64,000 nucleotides of DNA from NCBI GenBank assembly GCA_030340625.1, contig JAOPHQ010005134.1:241501-305500 (forward strand), written 5' to 3'. Below the pieces are notes generated by a model, which saw only the letters and a list, made by a program, of their open reading frames with translations, had not been told where the DNA came from and did no database searches. Each line of letters starts with the position of its first letter. The stretch's first letter is position 1. The translations under genes and the position numbers were made by a program. Positions 10,710-22,191 of the stretch are shown here, in pieces. This DNA is from Merluccius polli. Taxonomy: Eukaryota; Chordata; Actinopteri; Gadiformes; Merlucciidae.

Positions 10710-10926
10710 CAGGGCCGGGTTATGACAGTGCCCAGGGCCCCTGGGCACTGTCAGTCCAGAGGCCCAACCGGGGGGGGGTGCAATGCGATGCGATCGGAAT
10801 ACAGCCGGCAGACCGGCGACCGACGCGGGGGGGGGTCCGCGGAAAAAAGAAAAAAACGATCTGAACGCCGGGCCCCCTCTATGGCCGGGCCCGTGCCCAG
10901 AAAACCCATTGGCTAATCCGGCCCTG
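10710..10926. mobile_element. hAT-type MITE with 8-bp target duplication
   Basis: The ends are CAGGGCCGG and its inverse CCGGCCCTG. The flanks are gctggtgg at 10702-10709 and again at 10927-10934, a perfect 8-bp duplication. A 217-bp GC-rich interior with G-runs has no coding capacity. Confidence 0.85.
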
Positions 10927-10969
10927 GCTGGTGGTGATCTCGGGGAAGCTGCCCGAGTGGCGCGCGCAC

Positions 10970-11064
10970 ACACACACACACACACACGCACACAATCTTA
11001 CACCAAAACACACAATGCGAAATATCCCTTTGGCAACGTGACCATCAAGCTACATGAGTTTTGA

Positions 11065-11095
<31 letters not shown>

Positions 11096-11145
11096 GTCGA
11101 CAATCGCGACCCCCCCCCCCGTCGACAAACGCATACCCCCCCCTG
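10970..11145. repeat. CA repeat and long poly-C tracts
   Basis: A (CA)n run lies near 10970-10992. A run of about 30 C lies near 11066-11095, followed by two shorter C-runs each next to gtcgacaa. The repeated C-run plus gtcgac word suggests a short tandem unit rather than chance. Confidence 0.7.
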
Positions 11146-11674
11146 TCCCCACCACTTCTAAAACCAAACTGACGCCCTTGCTCCCCAGTCAGGTACTGCG
11201 GTCAAGCCAGCCGTTCAGTCGATCATCGTGGTAAAATCAGCCGCACTTATATTTCGAGTGTACACGTATTCTCAGCATTACGGTAAAAGCGGAGAAACAG
11301 CGTATTCACTTCCGGTTTTCAAAATAAATGTATTAAGAACCGTAAGCTATAATTAAAACCTACATTTAAATAAAATATGTTGTATTAAATTGTTTCATGT
11401 GCCCATGATGAATGAAAAACTTAATATCAAGTATCTTTATTGCACCAGTGTGGAGAAATGCCAAACTAAAAGTCCCATATTTGTACCTCCAAGTGGCATA
11501 TTTTGTTATACTTGAGCTACTGTAAAATCACTTTGCTCAATAATTCCTGGCTATGGGTGGTATATTTGACTTCTACACATGTAGGACTACACCCACATGC
11601 AATATCAAGCATTTTTACTGTACCATTTTGGAGATGTTCTACAATAAAAGTCCCATATGTGTACCTTCAGATAG
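11146..11674. other. Intergenic, AT-rich, with a diverged direct repeat
   Basis: No gene seen. Segments near 11428-11520 and 11599-11690 are diverged direct copies of each other (atatcaag...ttta...caccag/accatt, then aaaagtcccatat, gtacct), about 170 bp apart. Confidence 0.45.
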
Positions 11675-11889
11675 CAGATGTACTTGATATTTTAGCCATG
11701 TCCAACAGCAACAGCAGCAATAGGGTGGCGATCGTAACACACCCCGGACCTACGACCGGCGGGGGGGGGTGCGCGATCCGGCTTGATGCTGTGCCGGACG
11801 CCGGACAGGGCATTGAAAAACCGGACAGTCTCTGGCCACCCTATTGCTGCTGTTGCCGTTGGACATGGCTAAAATATCAAGTACATCTG
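11675..11889. repeat. Inverted repeat with 55-bp arms
   Basis: Arms at 11675-11729 and 11835-11889 are inverse copies with one mismatch (caacagcaac against caacggcaac). The inner arm ends read caatagggtggc and gccaccctattg, resembling transposon ends. The loop of about 105 bp is GC-rich and contains repeated ccggac words. Confidence 0.85.
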
Positions 11890-13235
11890 ATTTGCCCTCC
11901 TGCGTGAGAGTCAGGTATCCAACGAGTGACGTCGCCCACTCGCTCTCCTTGCTTGACCGCGATCTAGCATCTAGGATCGATTGCTCTTCCTTAGGTCCCC
12001 GGATGTTAACACTGAATTTCGTACATTGAATTTTGAGGCTGACTTTGGCAGGTTGAATTTTGGGACGTTGAAAATATTTGAGTTGAATTTTTTAACGTTG
12101 AATTTTTTAACATTGAAAAATAAAGGTGAAAATTATTTATTGAAAATGTAAAGAGTTAAATTCAGAGGCAAAAAAATCAGATACGTTATTTCAATGCATA
12201 AATATTCAGTGCTTATAATTCAATGTTTTTTTATTTTCAAAACCCGATGGCACAGATTTACTTCCATACAAAACAATATAGCTTATATCTGTAAAATTGC
12301 CATTTGAAATAATATTAATTTGGTCAGAGCAAAGGTATTCAAGTATTTGAAATTCAGGGAGGATAGTCTAGCAATGTATGATACATCCTAAGAAGGAACA
12401 AATGTGTTTGTCTTTCAAACCTTTTTCCTTTACTAAACAGACACCTTAGCATATTACTAACCCTATTGCCCTAACCCTAACCTACTAACCTATATAGCCA
12501 AAGTCTACCATGGCATAACACATACAAGAAAGATGAAGCTACTACCTGATATTAAGGACAGCAGAAGTTTTAGCAATAATTGCCATGTAATGGCGATATT
12601 CTTCAAATAAAGTCATTCCAATTTGTTAGCTTAGTTTGTAACATGGTATTATTTCAGCGTTGAGCCAACATATGCAAAATATAGTATTTATATAATACAT
12701 CCCCCTCTTTCACTTCTCTCTCTAAAGGGGAGTGGGAAGTCTCTATGAGACTAGACTAAGTATGTTTTTGCTCTAAAGAAAGAACAAAAGAAAGATTACA
12801 TTGACATACCGCACAGTGCCATTATAAAGCCAGTTTATATTTATCATACTATATATACCTGTTGGTTTGAACCTTGTTGTAGTCATCTCTTTGACAGCAT
12901 GAACATCACTCTTCATTCTCATTCTCACAACTTTAATAATGATGGTTTGAAAGGAAGTGGCAGGTCGTTAAATGGAATGGCAACATCTCTTAGATCTGGT
13001 AAACAAGCAGGCACCTAATATCTCATTAAACCTATATGCTTGGTTTGGTCACACAGTTTATCAGAAATGTGTGTCTGCTCCAAAACATACAAAAAAAGGA
13101 AACGTAAACCAAGTCATAGCTAGCATAGGCCTAGATGTGTTTCGTGATCAATGTCTCACACTCTGAGAGAGGAAGTAGCACAATTGCCCTGAAACAAAAA
13201 TAAAATAGAAAAAGGATCCACTCACCATTGTTTAC
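11890..13235. other. Intergenic AT-rich repeats, no gene seen
   Basis: Short repeats of gttgaatttt/aacgttgaa occur at 12020-12125. The piece cagatttacttccata at 12253-12268 matches the ends of the inverted-repeat element at 45829-47876, so an old relative may lie here. Degenerate ccctaa words lie near 12465-12482. No exon could be supported. Confidence 0.4.
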
Positions 13236-13624
13236 CTGGAGATACACCTCCACATATGTGTCAACAAATTAACCTGTCTATTCCACACCAATATTTCCCA
13301 GTGTCTTCCAGGCAGCCTGCTTCTTATGTAGGCTTCGAGAACGTCCTGGCCATGACATTTTCCCTTACAGAAGTATTTGATGTTGGAAAATGCATTGATA
13401 TGACAGCATTTGATTGTAATGTTTCCGTCGACATCTCCCTGTATGGTCAGCACCTTGGTCCAAGTCCTGCAACAGCCTGTTAAAAAATTGTGTTCTCTGA
13501 AATAACAAGCACTTGATGATGTACGCCAAGAAAAGCAGAAGATGGCAAAATCAAGATGTATATAAACTGACAGTGAGTTAACTTTACGACTCAGGTAAAA
13601 GAGGAAAAGGACTGAGACTATCAT
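13236..13624 (-). pseudogene. Broken CD300/pIgR-like receptor: signal exon plus damaged V-domain exon
   Basis: Reads on the minus strand. A hydrophobic start (ATG at 13624, MIVSVLFLFYLS) looks like a signal-peptide exon. About 110 bp later the V-domain begins: GDVDGNITIKC, then KYFCKGKCHGQDVL, the double-cysteine pattern of CD300/pIgR V domains. The frame then breaks. The expected end motif LEDTGKYWCGIDR is present in the next frame, and DTYVEVYLQ in the third frame, just before a CAG/GTAAAC donor (exon end 13236). About 30 residues between the DVL and EDTG motifs are missing. This is therefore a pseudo-exon with a deletion and at least two frame changes. No transmembrane exon follows to the left. 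Confidence 0.75.
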
Positions 13625-14165
13625 GTTGGGGCATCACTCTGCTCAACTCTATACATCTGTATTGTCTGTGTATGTGAGTATTCGTTCATCTTTGTTCTGG
13701 CTTTGTTGGTTTCTCATTTCCTGTCGCCCTTTTCCATTGCTAAACACTGTGCTGTATTATTAAAACTTGTGTTTTGTTATGCAACTTTCTGACATAGGCT
13801 ATAGTCGTCAGAAATTAAAAGAGATGTGGTCATTGTTCATATTGTTGTTAATATCTTGCATGGTGTTATTAATAGAAACAAACTCAAGAAAAAGGTTATT
13901 CATGATTGATTTATTTTACAAGTGATTAGGGTTAGGCCTACATGTAAAGCAGGATGGTGCAGTAGGCCTTTTAAATTAGGTTCACATTAAAAATATATTG
14001 CCATCATACTAGGCCCCACTAACATTGGGTCATTCTTTTTGATCCAACAGCTTTCATGCTTACTCTTGCGGTTCCAAGACACCATCCATACAGAAGTAAG
14101 CCTACCATATGTGAATTATTCATTAGATTACTAGACACATGCAGATTTTACAAATAATAATTTTT

Positions 14166-14666
14166 TTAAAGCATTGTTTGATATATATTCTCTTCATACA
14201 AGTTGAGATCCAGACTTTGGTAATGACACATCTGTGTGGAAGGAGCCACATCAGCATAGTCATTGAGGTCTGCGGTAATACAGGCACTGACGGTCGGATG
14301 GCACTGCTTGGGGGTGGGGCCTAAGGCCAGAGTGTTTGGCACTGGTGGCGGCGGGGCTCTTTTCGTACAATCAGAACGTACACACCTGGACGGTGACCCA
14401 GGAGGTTCAAGAGGGCTCATCGCCTCATAGTCCGATTCACTCTGGACAAAGACAAAGACAACAACACAGAGATATTAGGGTGGCCCTGAATACCCATCTG
14501 TTGTGTTACGATGCTGATGATTATGTTTGTAGCCCAACCTCCTGTCTCTGGTGCCTGGCGGCAGTCCTGTGTTTAACAATCAGCTGCAGTATGAAGGTGA
14601 ACAGGCAAACAAATAGCAACGCCACCACACACATCGCAACTGCAAGGATGGAAGGAACCTGGGACC
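14166..14666 (-). CDS. Orphan transmembrane and signalling-tail exons of a CD300-like receptor
   Basis: Three exons on the minus strand with compatible phases. 14539-14666: acceptor TTTCAG, a hydrophobic helix (SILAVAMCVVALLFVCLFTF) and a basic stop-transfer segment; it enters in phase 1. 14384-14441: SESDYEAMSPLEPPG, containing YxxM, a PI3-kinase SH2-binding type motif. 14166-14269: LNDYADVAP, then CHYQSLDLNL and NIYQTML, ending in TAA; these resemble the tails of fish CMRF35/CD300-like proteins. There is no signal or V exon between here and the complete receptor gene to the right (16094). The phase-1 entry equals the phase left by that gene's stalk exon (17868-18038), so these could be alternative 3' exons of it. 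Otherwise they are the remains of a separate gene. The donor of the first exon (GTTGGG) is weak. Confidence 0.65.
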
Positions 14667-14802
14667 CTGAAACAGAAGGGGAAACCTAAGTCGCTGGTGG
14701 TTAAAATGCATACTGTACATCCATACACAAAAACACACCTAAGATGCAGGCATATACATGCATTCATTTCGCACATGCATCCATCCATCCATCCACATTG
14801 CA

Positions 14803-14875
14803 TACATACATACATACATACATACATACATACATACATACATACATACATACATACATACATACATACATACAT
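14803..14875. repeat. (ACAT)n microsatellite
   Basis: About 18 perfect tetranucleotide units, preceded by a short (CATC)n run at about 14778-14791. Long apparent open frames across it (Thr-Tyr-Ile-His) are artefacts. Confidence 0.95.
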
Positions 14876-15426
14876 GTAGCATACATTACTTTACATACGA
14901 ACACACACACACAGCTTTACTCACTGGTAAGGTTAAAGACCTCGTTTCGAATAGCTGGAAAGCAGCAAAAACATTTATTTTAGACCCAACTTATAGGCCT
15001 ATACAGTATATGGGATAATAATAATAACATTAATAACACAATTGCTTTATTTTATAATTATTCTGTAATATTATTTAATATTAGGCCTACTATTGTTTTT
15101 TTGTGCTATATAACGCTATATAATTTAATTTAATATCATGACATGAAAGTTTGAACTATCTCTAAATGCACTGTTATGTCCACTATCCTGGATCACCTGG
15201 TGAGCTGATGTTCCTGTCTTCAGAATCCATGACGGTTGTCCTTATAGGTCACTTATAACAAGCTGTATTATTATTACCAACCTGTGATGTATAGTCGATC
15301 TAGAGGTATTTTATATGCATTCCTAATACTGCCAGTTCATCTCAATCTACCCTCTCAACTGCTGGCTTGGAATGAAACAGCCAGGAAGACTTTATCTCGA
15401 CTTTCATTTCCCTTGCATACACACCT

Positions 15427-15427
<1 letters not shown>

Positions 15428-15495
<68 letters not shown>

Positions 15496-15545
15496 GACTA
15501 CATCTCTTCCTCTTTCATGTTGAAACTCTCACACACCTAAACCTC

Positions 15546-15580
<35 letters not shown>
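15428..15580. repeat. (CA)n then (GA)n microsatellites
   Basis: A (CA) run of about 65 bp at 15430-15494 and a (GA) run at 15548-15577. The 14876-16093 stretch otherwise holds AT-rich sequence in which no exon is seen. Confidence 0.95.
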
Positions 15581-16093
15581 GATAGAATGATTAAATAAAT
15601 AGCAAGGGACTGTGTGAACATGTAAGACAGCTTTTTGTATTTTAAATTGTAAATAATAACTTAGAATAGTTAATAATAGAGATGAATGACCAAATTACAG
15701 AAATATACCAGACCGATACACCATATGGAAAAATGATTTGCCCTATTACAAATTTACACAACAAATAATCCATATAAAGCCCATGATCAAAAAGCTTTTT
15801 TCTTTTATAGTATACAAGAGTGAAGGAAGATTTTATTTAAATCCAAGCCAACATTACAGAAGACCACTTTTCTCTACATATGTAAGGACCTTCCAATGAA
15901 AGGAAAAGGAACTTGTCTCAGTTTTTGGTCATATGCAGAATGAGATCTGAAATCATTGAAACATGGCAAGCTTCTCTTTTCTCCAGTTGTAGCACTTGAT
16001 CAAACTGAACTAAAAGTTTTCAATGTACTTTTGCAAAAAACAAAAACAACCAAATTGCTCATGTTTTCACTCTAGACTTTTGGGATCCTGTCC

Positions 16094-16441
16094 CTAGATG
16101 GAAGCATATTGGGTCACGTCTGCTGGACCCATGTGTTCTGCTCCGGGCCGCGACCCCATCTCCTGTTCTTCATTGTTCTCCTTGTAGCCAGCCTGCATTC
16201 AGACAGATTTCTAAGACCATTGTGTTTGTACCACTTGATTACATGGAGCTAAAGCAAAAGAGCACTTCCTGCTCAGATGTGATCACTTCCTTCTTTCACA
16301 AGGTCACTTACCTCTGCTCTCCTGCCTTTCTCTGTATCAGGCTGTCTCGGACCTACAGATGAAATAAGGAGATAGTTTGTTGAGTGTGAGTGTGTGTGTG
16401 CGTGTGTGCGTGTGTGTGTGTGTGTGTGTGCGTGCGTGTGG

Positions 16442-16482
<41 letters not shown>

Positions 16483-17393
16483 CCTCTGTGTCTGTTTTGT
16501 GTCAGGTTACCTTTGTTGCTCCTCCAGCGGCCGTAGAAGATGACAGGAATCAGAGCACAGACAAGGAGAGCCAGGCTCACTGAGATGATGATGACCACCA
16601 TGGTACCTGGACAGAGACATGCATCTGCTATACTGTAATCCTTCATGCACTTTAGAAAGTTTCCCACAGGTTCTGCTTTCATATAATTCAATGATCGACA
16701 ATAATAATCTGTAGAGGCATTTTGTGAATCTGGATGTGCCAGATTTGAGTCATTTTTTTAATCTTTACTATAATTTGTCTCTATATGCATTTGTGCTATA
16801 CTATATCTCTCTATGTGTTTGTTTGTATTGTTTATAACCCTAATTTCTCCAGATGAGCGGGCTGTTCCCTTGCATGGTTGACACTGCTGTCGGTGTATGA
16901 ATGTGTGTATGAATGTGTGTATGAATGGGTGAATGTGACGCACTTATAATTGTAAAGCACTTTGAGTGGCTACATGTTAGAAAAGCACTAGGCCTATATA
17001 AATGCAGTCCATTTACAGTTTATATTTAGAGTGAAGGTGCATTTGCCAAAAGGTGTCAGTATACAGACCTTGTGGGACACCTCTTTGTGATAAACCTTTT
17101 AGCTTTAAAAGTGTAATCTGTAGGTATGTGTATGTCACCTTCATTAGGGCAATTTAGGGGGGGACAGGGGGGACATTGGAATTAAACATTTTGAATGATC
17201 CATTTGGTTTCCCCCCTCTTAGTGCTCTAGTACAATATTTATGGAGGTTGTGCTGTTGCTAGATGCATTGATTTAGCATGATAGTACATGCTTTTAGTTG
17301 TTAATTTACATAAAATACTGCCCAACCTGGCCACGATAAAAGATGGAATTATTTATCATTAATAGCCAAGTCAATAAAATGTTAAAATCTTTT

Positions 17394-17429
<36 letters not shown>

Positions 17430-17445
17430 AGAGGGAGAGGGAGAG

Positions 17446-17484
<39 letters not shown>

Positions 17485-20414
17485 AGACAGAGAGACAGAG
17501 AGAGAGAGAGAAAAAAAGTTAAAACTTAGAAAGTTATAAATGTATTATACAGATGTATTAATAAAAGGCCTTATTTGTCAGCCTTGTCCTATTCATGAAG
17601 CCATGAGCCGCCACTGCTGATCAACTTCTACTTTTTGGTCCCCCCAACCAGTCACCAAATTTGCACCCCTGGTCACCTTATTGATTTATTCGCTTTGATA
17701 GGGATTCCAATAAAGGTCCTACACAAAATAGCCTTCTCAATTAATCGTTCTTTATATAATATTAATGAAATAAATTATATTAAATACGCCCAAACCATTA
17801 GTTTTTATTTCAACCTTCAATACATAGGATATAAAGTAAACCAATTAGCGGGGGAAAATTGCTTTACCTGTGATGCCCGTCGCTTCATCCTGGTTTAACG
17901 TGTGTTCTATGTGTGGTGGTGGCGTTACTGCTGTGGTCGGGGACTTGACAGTTGATGGGTGGTTGTCTCGGGGCATGAGCTCAGTCACCGTTACAAGGGC
18001 CATGGTGGAGGTCGGAGGCGCGAGAGGAACAGTTAAAGCTTTGAGAATACGAAGAAGAATAGTGACACTCAAGAAGACTGCCGGGGAGAACGCTGTGAGT
18101 CGGTTGGTTTGTGATAGCAAGAAAAATATAGATATAGAAGATACATGATTCAGACATCAATGATACATTGTCAAATGTGTGCATGCTTTACCACAACGAT
18201 TTGAAACACTACATTGAACCAGTCCAGCTAGTAGGCCTACAGCATTTGTGGTCATTTGATAAGGGCTGATGTCCTATGGCCTGATTCATTGAAATCGGCC
18301 GAACACTCAAGAGACTCATTATTTACCAAACAAATGTTCATTCAGATAAGGAATTTTCGAGGAATGAAGGTTCCCGTTATCCGAAAAAGAGTGAACTTGG
18401 CTAGCATCGCAGAACAAACCCAAAATAAATTCAACTTACCATCCAGGACTTTGAGTTGGTAGGTTTCTTGGTACATGACTTCAGACATTCTCGTTGATGC
18501 ACACTGATATCTCCCCGTATCTGTGTTCTCTAGCTTCATCACAGTCACAGTAAACGCACCATCCACTTCACTGCGCTCCATAACATATCTCCCCTTCTGG
18601 GTGGCATTGGTCAATGTTCCAGCCGTCTGAATGAGCACATCTTCACTGGAGCACAAGGACTTGCAGAAGTACGACTGGCTCTCTGCTGTGCTCCATTCAC
18701 CAGAACATTGAATGGAGATGTTTCCACCAATGTATCCACTCACCTCTCTCACGGCAAAGGCATCTGCAGTACACAAAACTAGGAGAACAAATAAACAGGT
18801 GGGTCATTGGGTAACTTCAAGGCATTGTGCTTGAATGGAATCAAAGGAATTGCCACTTACAACAACACTAGAACCAATGTTCTAGTGTTATTTCCACCTT
18901 TATGGAAAGAATTGTTGCGTTGCATCCCACAGTTTGTATTTGTGATACAATCATATCATGTCTGCAAGCAAAGCAAGCAAGTCCTTGTTATTGTGATTAA
19001 TTAACAGTTAATTAGTATTAACTAATCAAGTGTATGCGCAGTGAGTAGTATTTATCTTCATGGTTCCAGGGACCTTGGTTTGAATCCTGTTTTATATGCT
19101 GTTGTTTGTTTGTATGGGTTTCTGCCAGATACACCAACCTCCAGATATTGGATGGTTGTGTGGCGGACTGTGATGAACTCAGTTCTAGCTTATGCCCCCA
19201 GTAGTAGTAGCACCGCCACACACCACATTATGCAGAAATAAGAAAGAAAATGTGAGGAAAGGTACATTTAGGTATTTTTTTAAATTTTAATATAATATTA
19301 CAATTGATGTACAATGGTAGATAATTAGGTTAGTAGATAATGAAGCTACATGTCATAGTTAGTAGGCTAATATATGTATTACAATGTATTATCCCATAAC
19401 ATGTAGGCTATGATTTGTAGCATATATTGTATAAAATGTAACTGATTATAATAGTCAGCCGATTGCCCTGCACGAGTCTGATGACATCATATCCTTTTTG
19501 TTAATTCATTGATTTTATTAAACTTCAGATATTTTTGTATTGGATACAAATAAGCAATAACACTTGCAGTGTTAAAAATAAACCAATAGTTCATTATATT
19601 AATCGATTAAACTAAAAAAACTTGTGGAATCAAGAGTGAATTAAAGGAATGCCCTCAAACCCATACTGTTGTTGTTTTTTGTTTAACCACAAGTTTAACA
19701 AACATGAGAGGAATAAGATTCGATATTGTTGGTTGAATCAGCAAGGAGACAGTGAAGCCATATTAAAGCTGTTCTGTTTGATTTGAGAACTGAAAAGAGA
19801 GAGAGCAGAAAAGAGCAAGATTTAGAAAATATACAACTCAAAGAAAAACGCCCCCTTCTTCTCGACTCCCTCCCTCCATTTGTTTCTCTGCAATTATAAT
19901 ATAAGCGTTGCATTCATGCACCTGTGGCAGAGCTATACACTGTGTGTGGGCATGCGATTGACAGGCGAGATAGATTCCCCAAACCAATCAGGGAAGAGAG
20001 GCCTTCATTGGTCAGGATTGAGCCTTGAGCGTCTAAAATCTAAATGAGTTCATAGAGCCATGCAAAGTCAACCAGAACAGATATTGTCACAGAGCATTTC
20101 ACTTACTAATAGCTGACAGGTAGCTATGGCATTTCTAACTAATTACACTGAATTATAGCTGTTACCTACAGCACCTTTAAGAGTAATGCATTTTCAGTCT
20201 GTTCAGAACATTGCTTAAAAGTCCAATGCAACAGTTGATCAAATACCCGCTATACCCATCTGTTCAGTCATGACAATCAATTGAAATATGCAGAAATATA
20301 ACCATATACGAGTAAAAACATATTCAACTTACCTGACAGGGAAAAAAATCCAATGCCTAAGATATTCATAATCCACGTGACGCAATTAAACCAAATAAGG
20401 GGAAAAGGGGTCAT
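16094..20414 (-). CDS. CD300/CMRF35-like (pIgR-like) single-V-domain receptor with C-terminal ITSM
   Basis: Six exons, all joined by GT/AG sites with matching phases, give 270 residues. 20333-20414: signal peptide (MTPFPLIWF...GIGFFSLS; a nearer Met at 20369 is possible). 18440-18763: V-type Ig domain with GNISIQC, the second cysteine pair SYFCKSLC typical of CD300/pIgR, and DTGRYQC. 17868-18038: Ser/Thr/Pro-rich stalk. 16511-16606: transmembrane helix (VVIIISVSLALLVCALIPVI) then RWRSNK. 16312-16352: short tail exon. 16094-16192: tail ending DVTQYASI and TAG. TQYASI fits the switch motif TxYxx(V/I) and is nearly an ITIM, so the receptor probably signals through SH2 proteins at the plasma membrane of leukocytes. 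It lies beside a broken V exon and orphan tail exons, as in an expanding and decaying receptor cluster. The family is confident; the exact orthologue is not, since these genes diverge quickly. Confidence 0.8.
16385..16482. repeat. (GT)n microsatellite
   Basis: Impure GT/GTGC run in the intron between tail exon 5 and the transmembrane exon of the receptor gene, only about 30 bp from both. Confidence 0.9.
16893..17016. repeat. Fish interspersed repeat, SINE/LINE-type tail
   Basis: Contains gtaaagcactttgagtggc followed by ctatataaatgcagtccat, a sequence I recognise as recurring across teleost genomes at the 3' ends of short interspersed elements. It lies in an intron of the CD300-like gene. The family name was not verified. 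Confidence 0.55.
17394..17515. repeat. (GA)n-rich microsatellite
   Basis: Impure purine tract in the intron between the stalk and transmembrane exons of the CD300-like gene. Confidence 0.95.
18764..20332. other. Intron 1 of the CD300-like receptor, no gene seen
   Basis: AT-rich. Small open frames here have no recognisable domain. The donor GTAAGT lies at 20332 and downwards; the acceptor TGCAG ends at 18764. Confidence 0.5.
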
Positions 20415-22191
20415 CTGATTAAAAAAAGAAGTGCTGATTAACAAGAGTGCCAAAGATCCATAAAAACACAATAGGGTGCCTTTTCCTTCTGTGGGATTGG
20501 ATGGTTAAATAACAATGTAAGAGGATGTTTATCTCCTGTAATCTTCTCACTTTTAAATCAGTCGGAAAGTCAGCTTATGACCCTCACAAGAGCCATAAGT
20601 CCTGGGTTTGACTATGTCTATTGTTCACAAGCTATAGTGTGTTCGTAGAGAGATAGAAAGATAGTGAGACAACAAGAGCTGGAGAGAGAGCACACGAGAG
20701 GGAGAGACAGAAATAGAGATAGAGTAGGCAGGAGAGCGAGACAGAGAGGAAGTGTGAAAGAGGGAGTGAGGGGGATAGAGAAAAGACGAGAGAGAGATAG
20801 AGAGAGAGAGATATGTTGCCCGTGTCTGAACCTTAACGAACTGCCTGTTGAGTTAGATAAACAAGAGTCTGCTGACAATATCACGGGGGTTGGCAGGTCA
20901 CATCCCCATAAGTCTGGAGCCAATTTTTCCATGTAGCGAGCCCTGCGCTGTAGGCAACAAACCCACATTCTTCTCGTCGAGGTTCACTGGAATTAACTCA
21001 ATACATTTCCTCATTGTTGACTGGATGCTATTCATGTAGCTATTCTATCAACAAACATTAATTTGTCACAAACACGTAAACGCCACTGGTTTCTCCCCTA
21101 AGTAGGCCCTGCTGCAGAGGCCTTCGGCTTACACTTAAGATGGAATAGCTTTTTTATTGAATCAACAAAACAAGACATAACAGCAACGTGGAAAGGCAAT
21201 TTTGTTTTTCTGGTAACAAATCTACATGATGTAGAGTAATCCCGCTGTACTAAAATACACTGTATATTATACATATTTTGTTACTTCATAACAGAACTCT
21301 GGTTCTGTTCAGAAACAGTAATCTAAATATCATTACCCACAAGAAATTTGTCAGAGGAAGCAAACTATAACTAATGAAGTGAAGATAATCTGAGGTTACA
21401 GGTCACAGATACAAACAACGCATATCACAGTCCAATCTGTCCCAAATTCTTATGCAATATTTTTATTCAAAAATAGATATCTTACTTTTAAAAGGAACAC
21501 CCACTAGTTTTGGTATTTTACACACCCTTGTTTAATGCTCTGCCACCATGGTAAAAAACTAATTTAATCTCAAGTCATACATGTGGTTATGTTTAATGTT
21601 GTGCATGGTCAATATTTTCAGTTTGGACTAGAATAATGACATATGTAGAATGGAGATGCTTTTAAAAGAATAAGTTAACTATTGTACACATTCATGTCCA
21701 CATAGAAACACAGCAGTGTCGTGATATCAAACGGCAGTTTCTCTCCTCAAGCACCAATTGGCAAAGCAAGTGTAAACTATTCCCAGACAAGCATCAACAT
21801 GTTTAGCGAAACCAAATGAGAAACTCCACTAATAGCACAAAAATATGATAAATAAATGCCCCTTAATAAAACTAAATAAACAATACTTATTTGATTTGGA
21901 TACAACATCCTCTTACAACAATAAACACATTTATTCATAAAACCAGGAATACCCCAATATATTATCGGACTATACGTGATCAATTGTGCTGAAGAGTGAA
22001 CAGCAAACAGCATTGATTTTACAGACTGTTCTTGGGGAAACATAACATCTGTCCTTCCATTGTCTATTGTCTAACACCAGGGTCTATATGGGCTACCTTG
22101 TGATCTTAAGTGAAGGCATTTATCATGGGAGCCTGGAGCAATAAACGATCATTTAAAAGTCTTGAATGTCCCTGTGGGTTGGGGCTAGACT
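20415..22191. other. Intergenic between the receptor gene and dnajb1
   Basis: A (GA)-rich purine stretch lies at 20640-20815. The minus strand has AATAAA at 21930-21935, a possible dnajb1 polyadenylation signal about 260 bp after its stop. No further gene could be supported. Confidence 0.4.

Noticed and set aside
11503..11907. 134-residue open frame
   Set aside because: It runs through the inverted repeat at 11675-11889 and has no recognisable features.
15284..15581. Open frames rich in Thr-His or Arg-Glu
   Set aside because: They are translations of (CA)n and (GA)n microsatellites.
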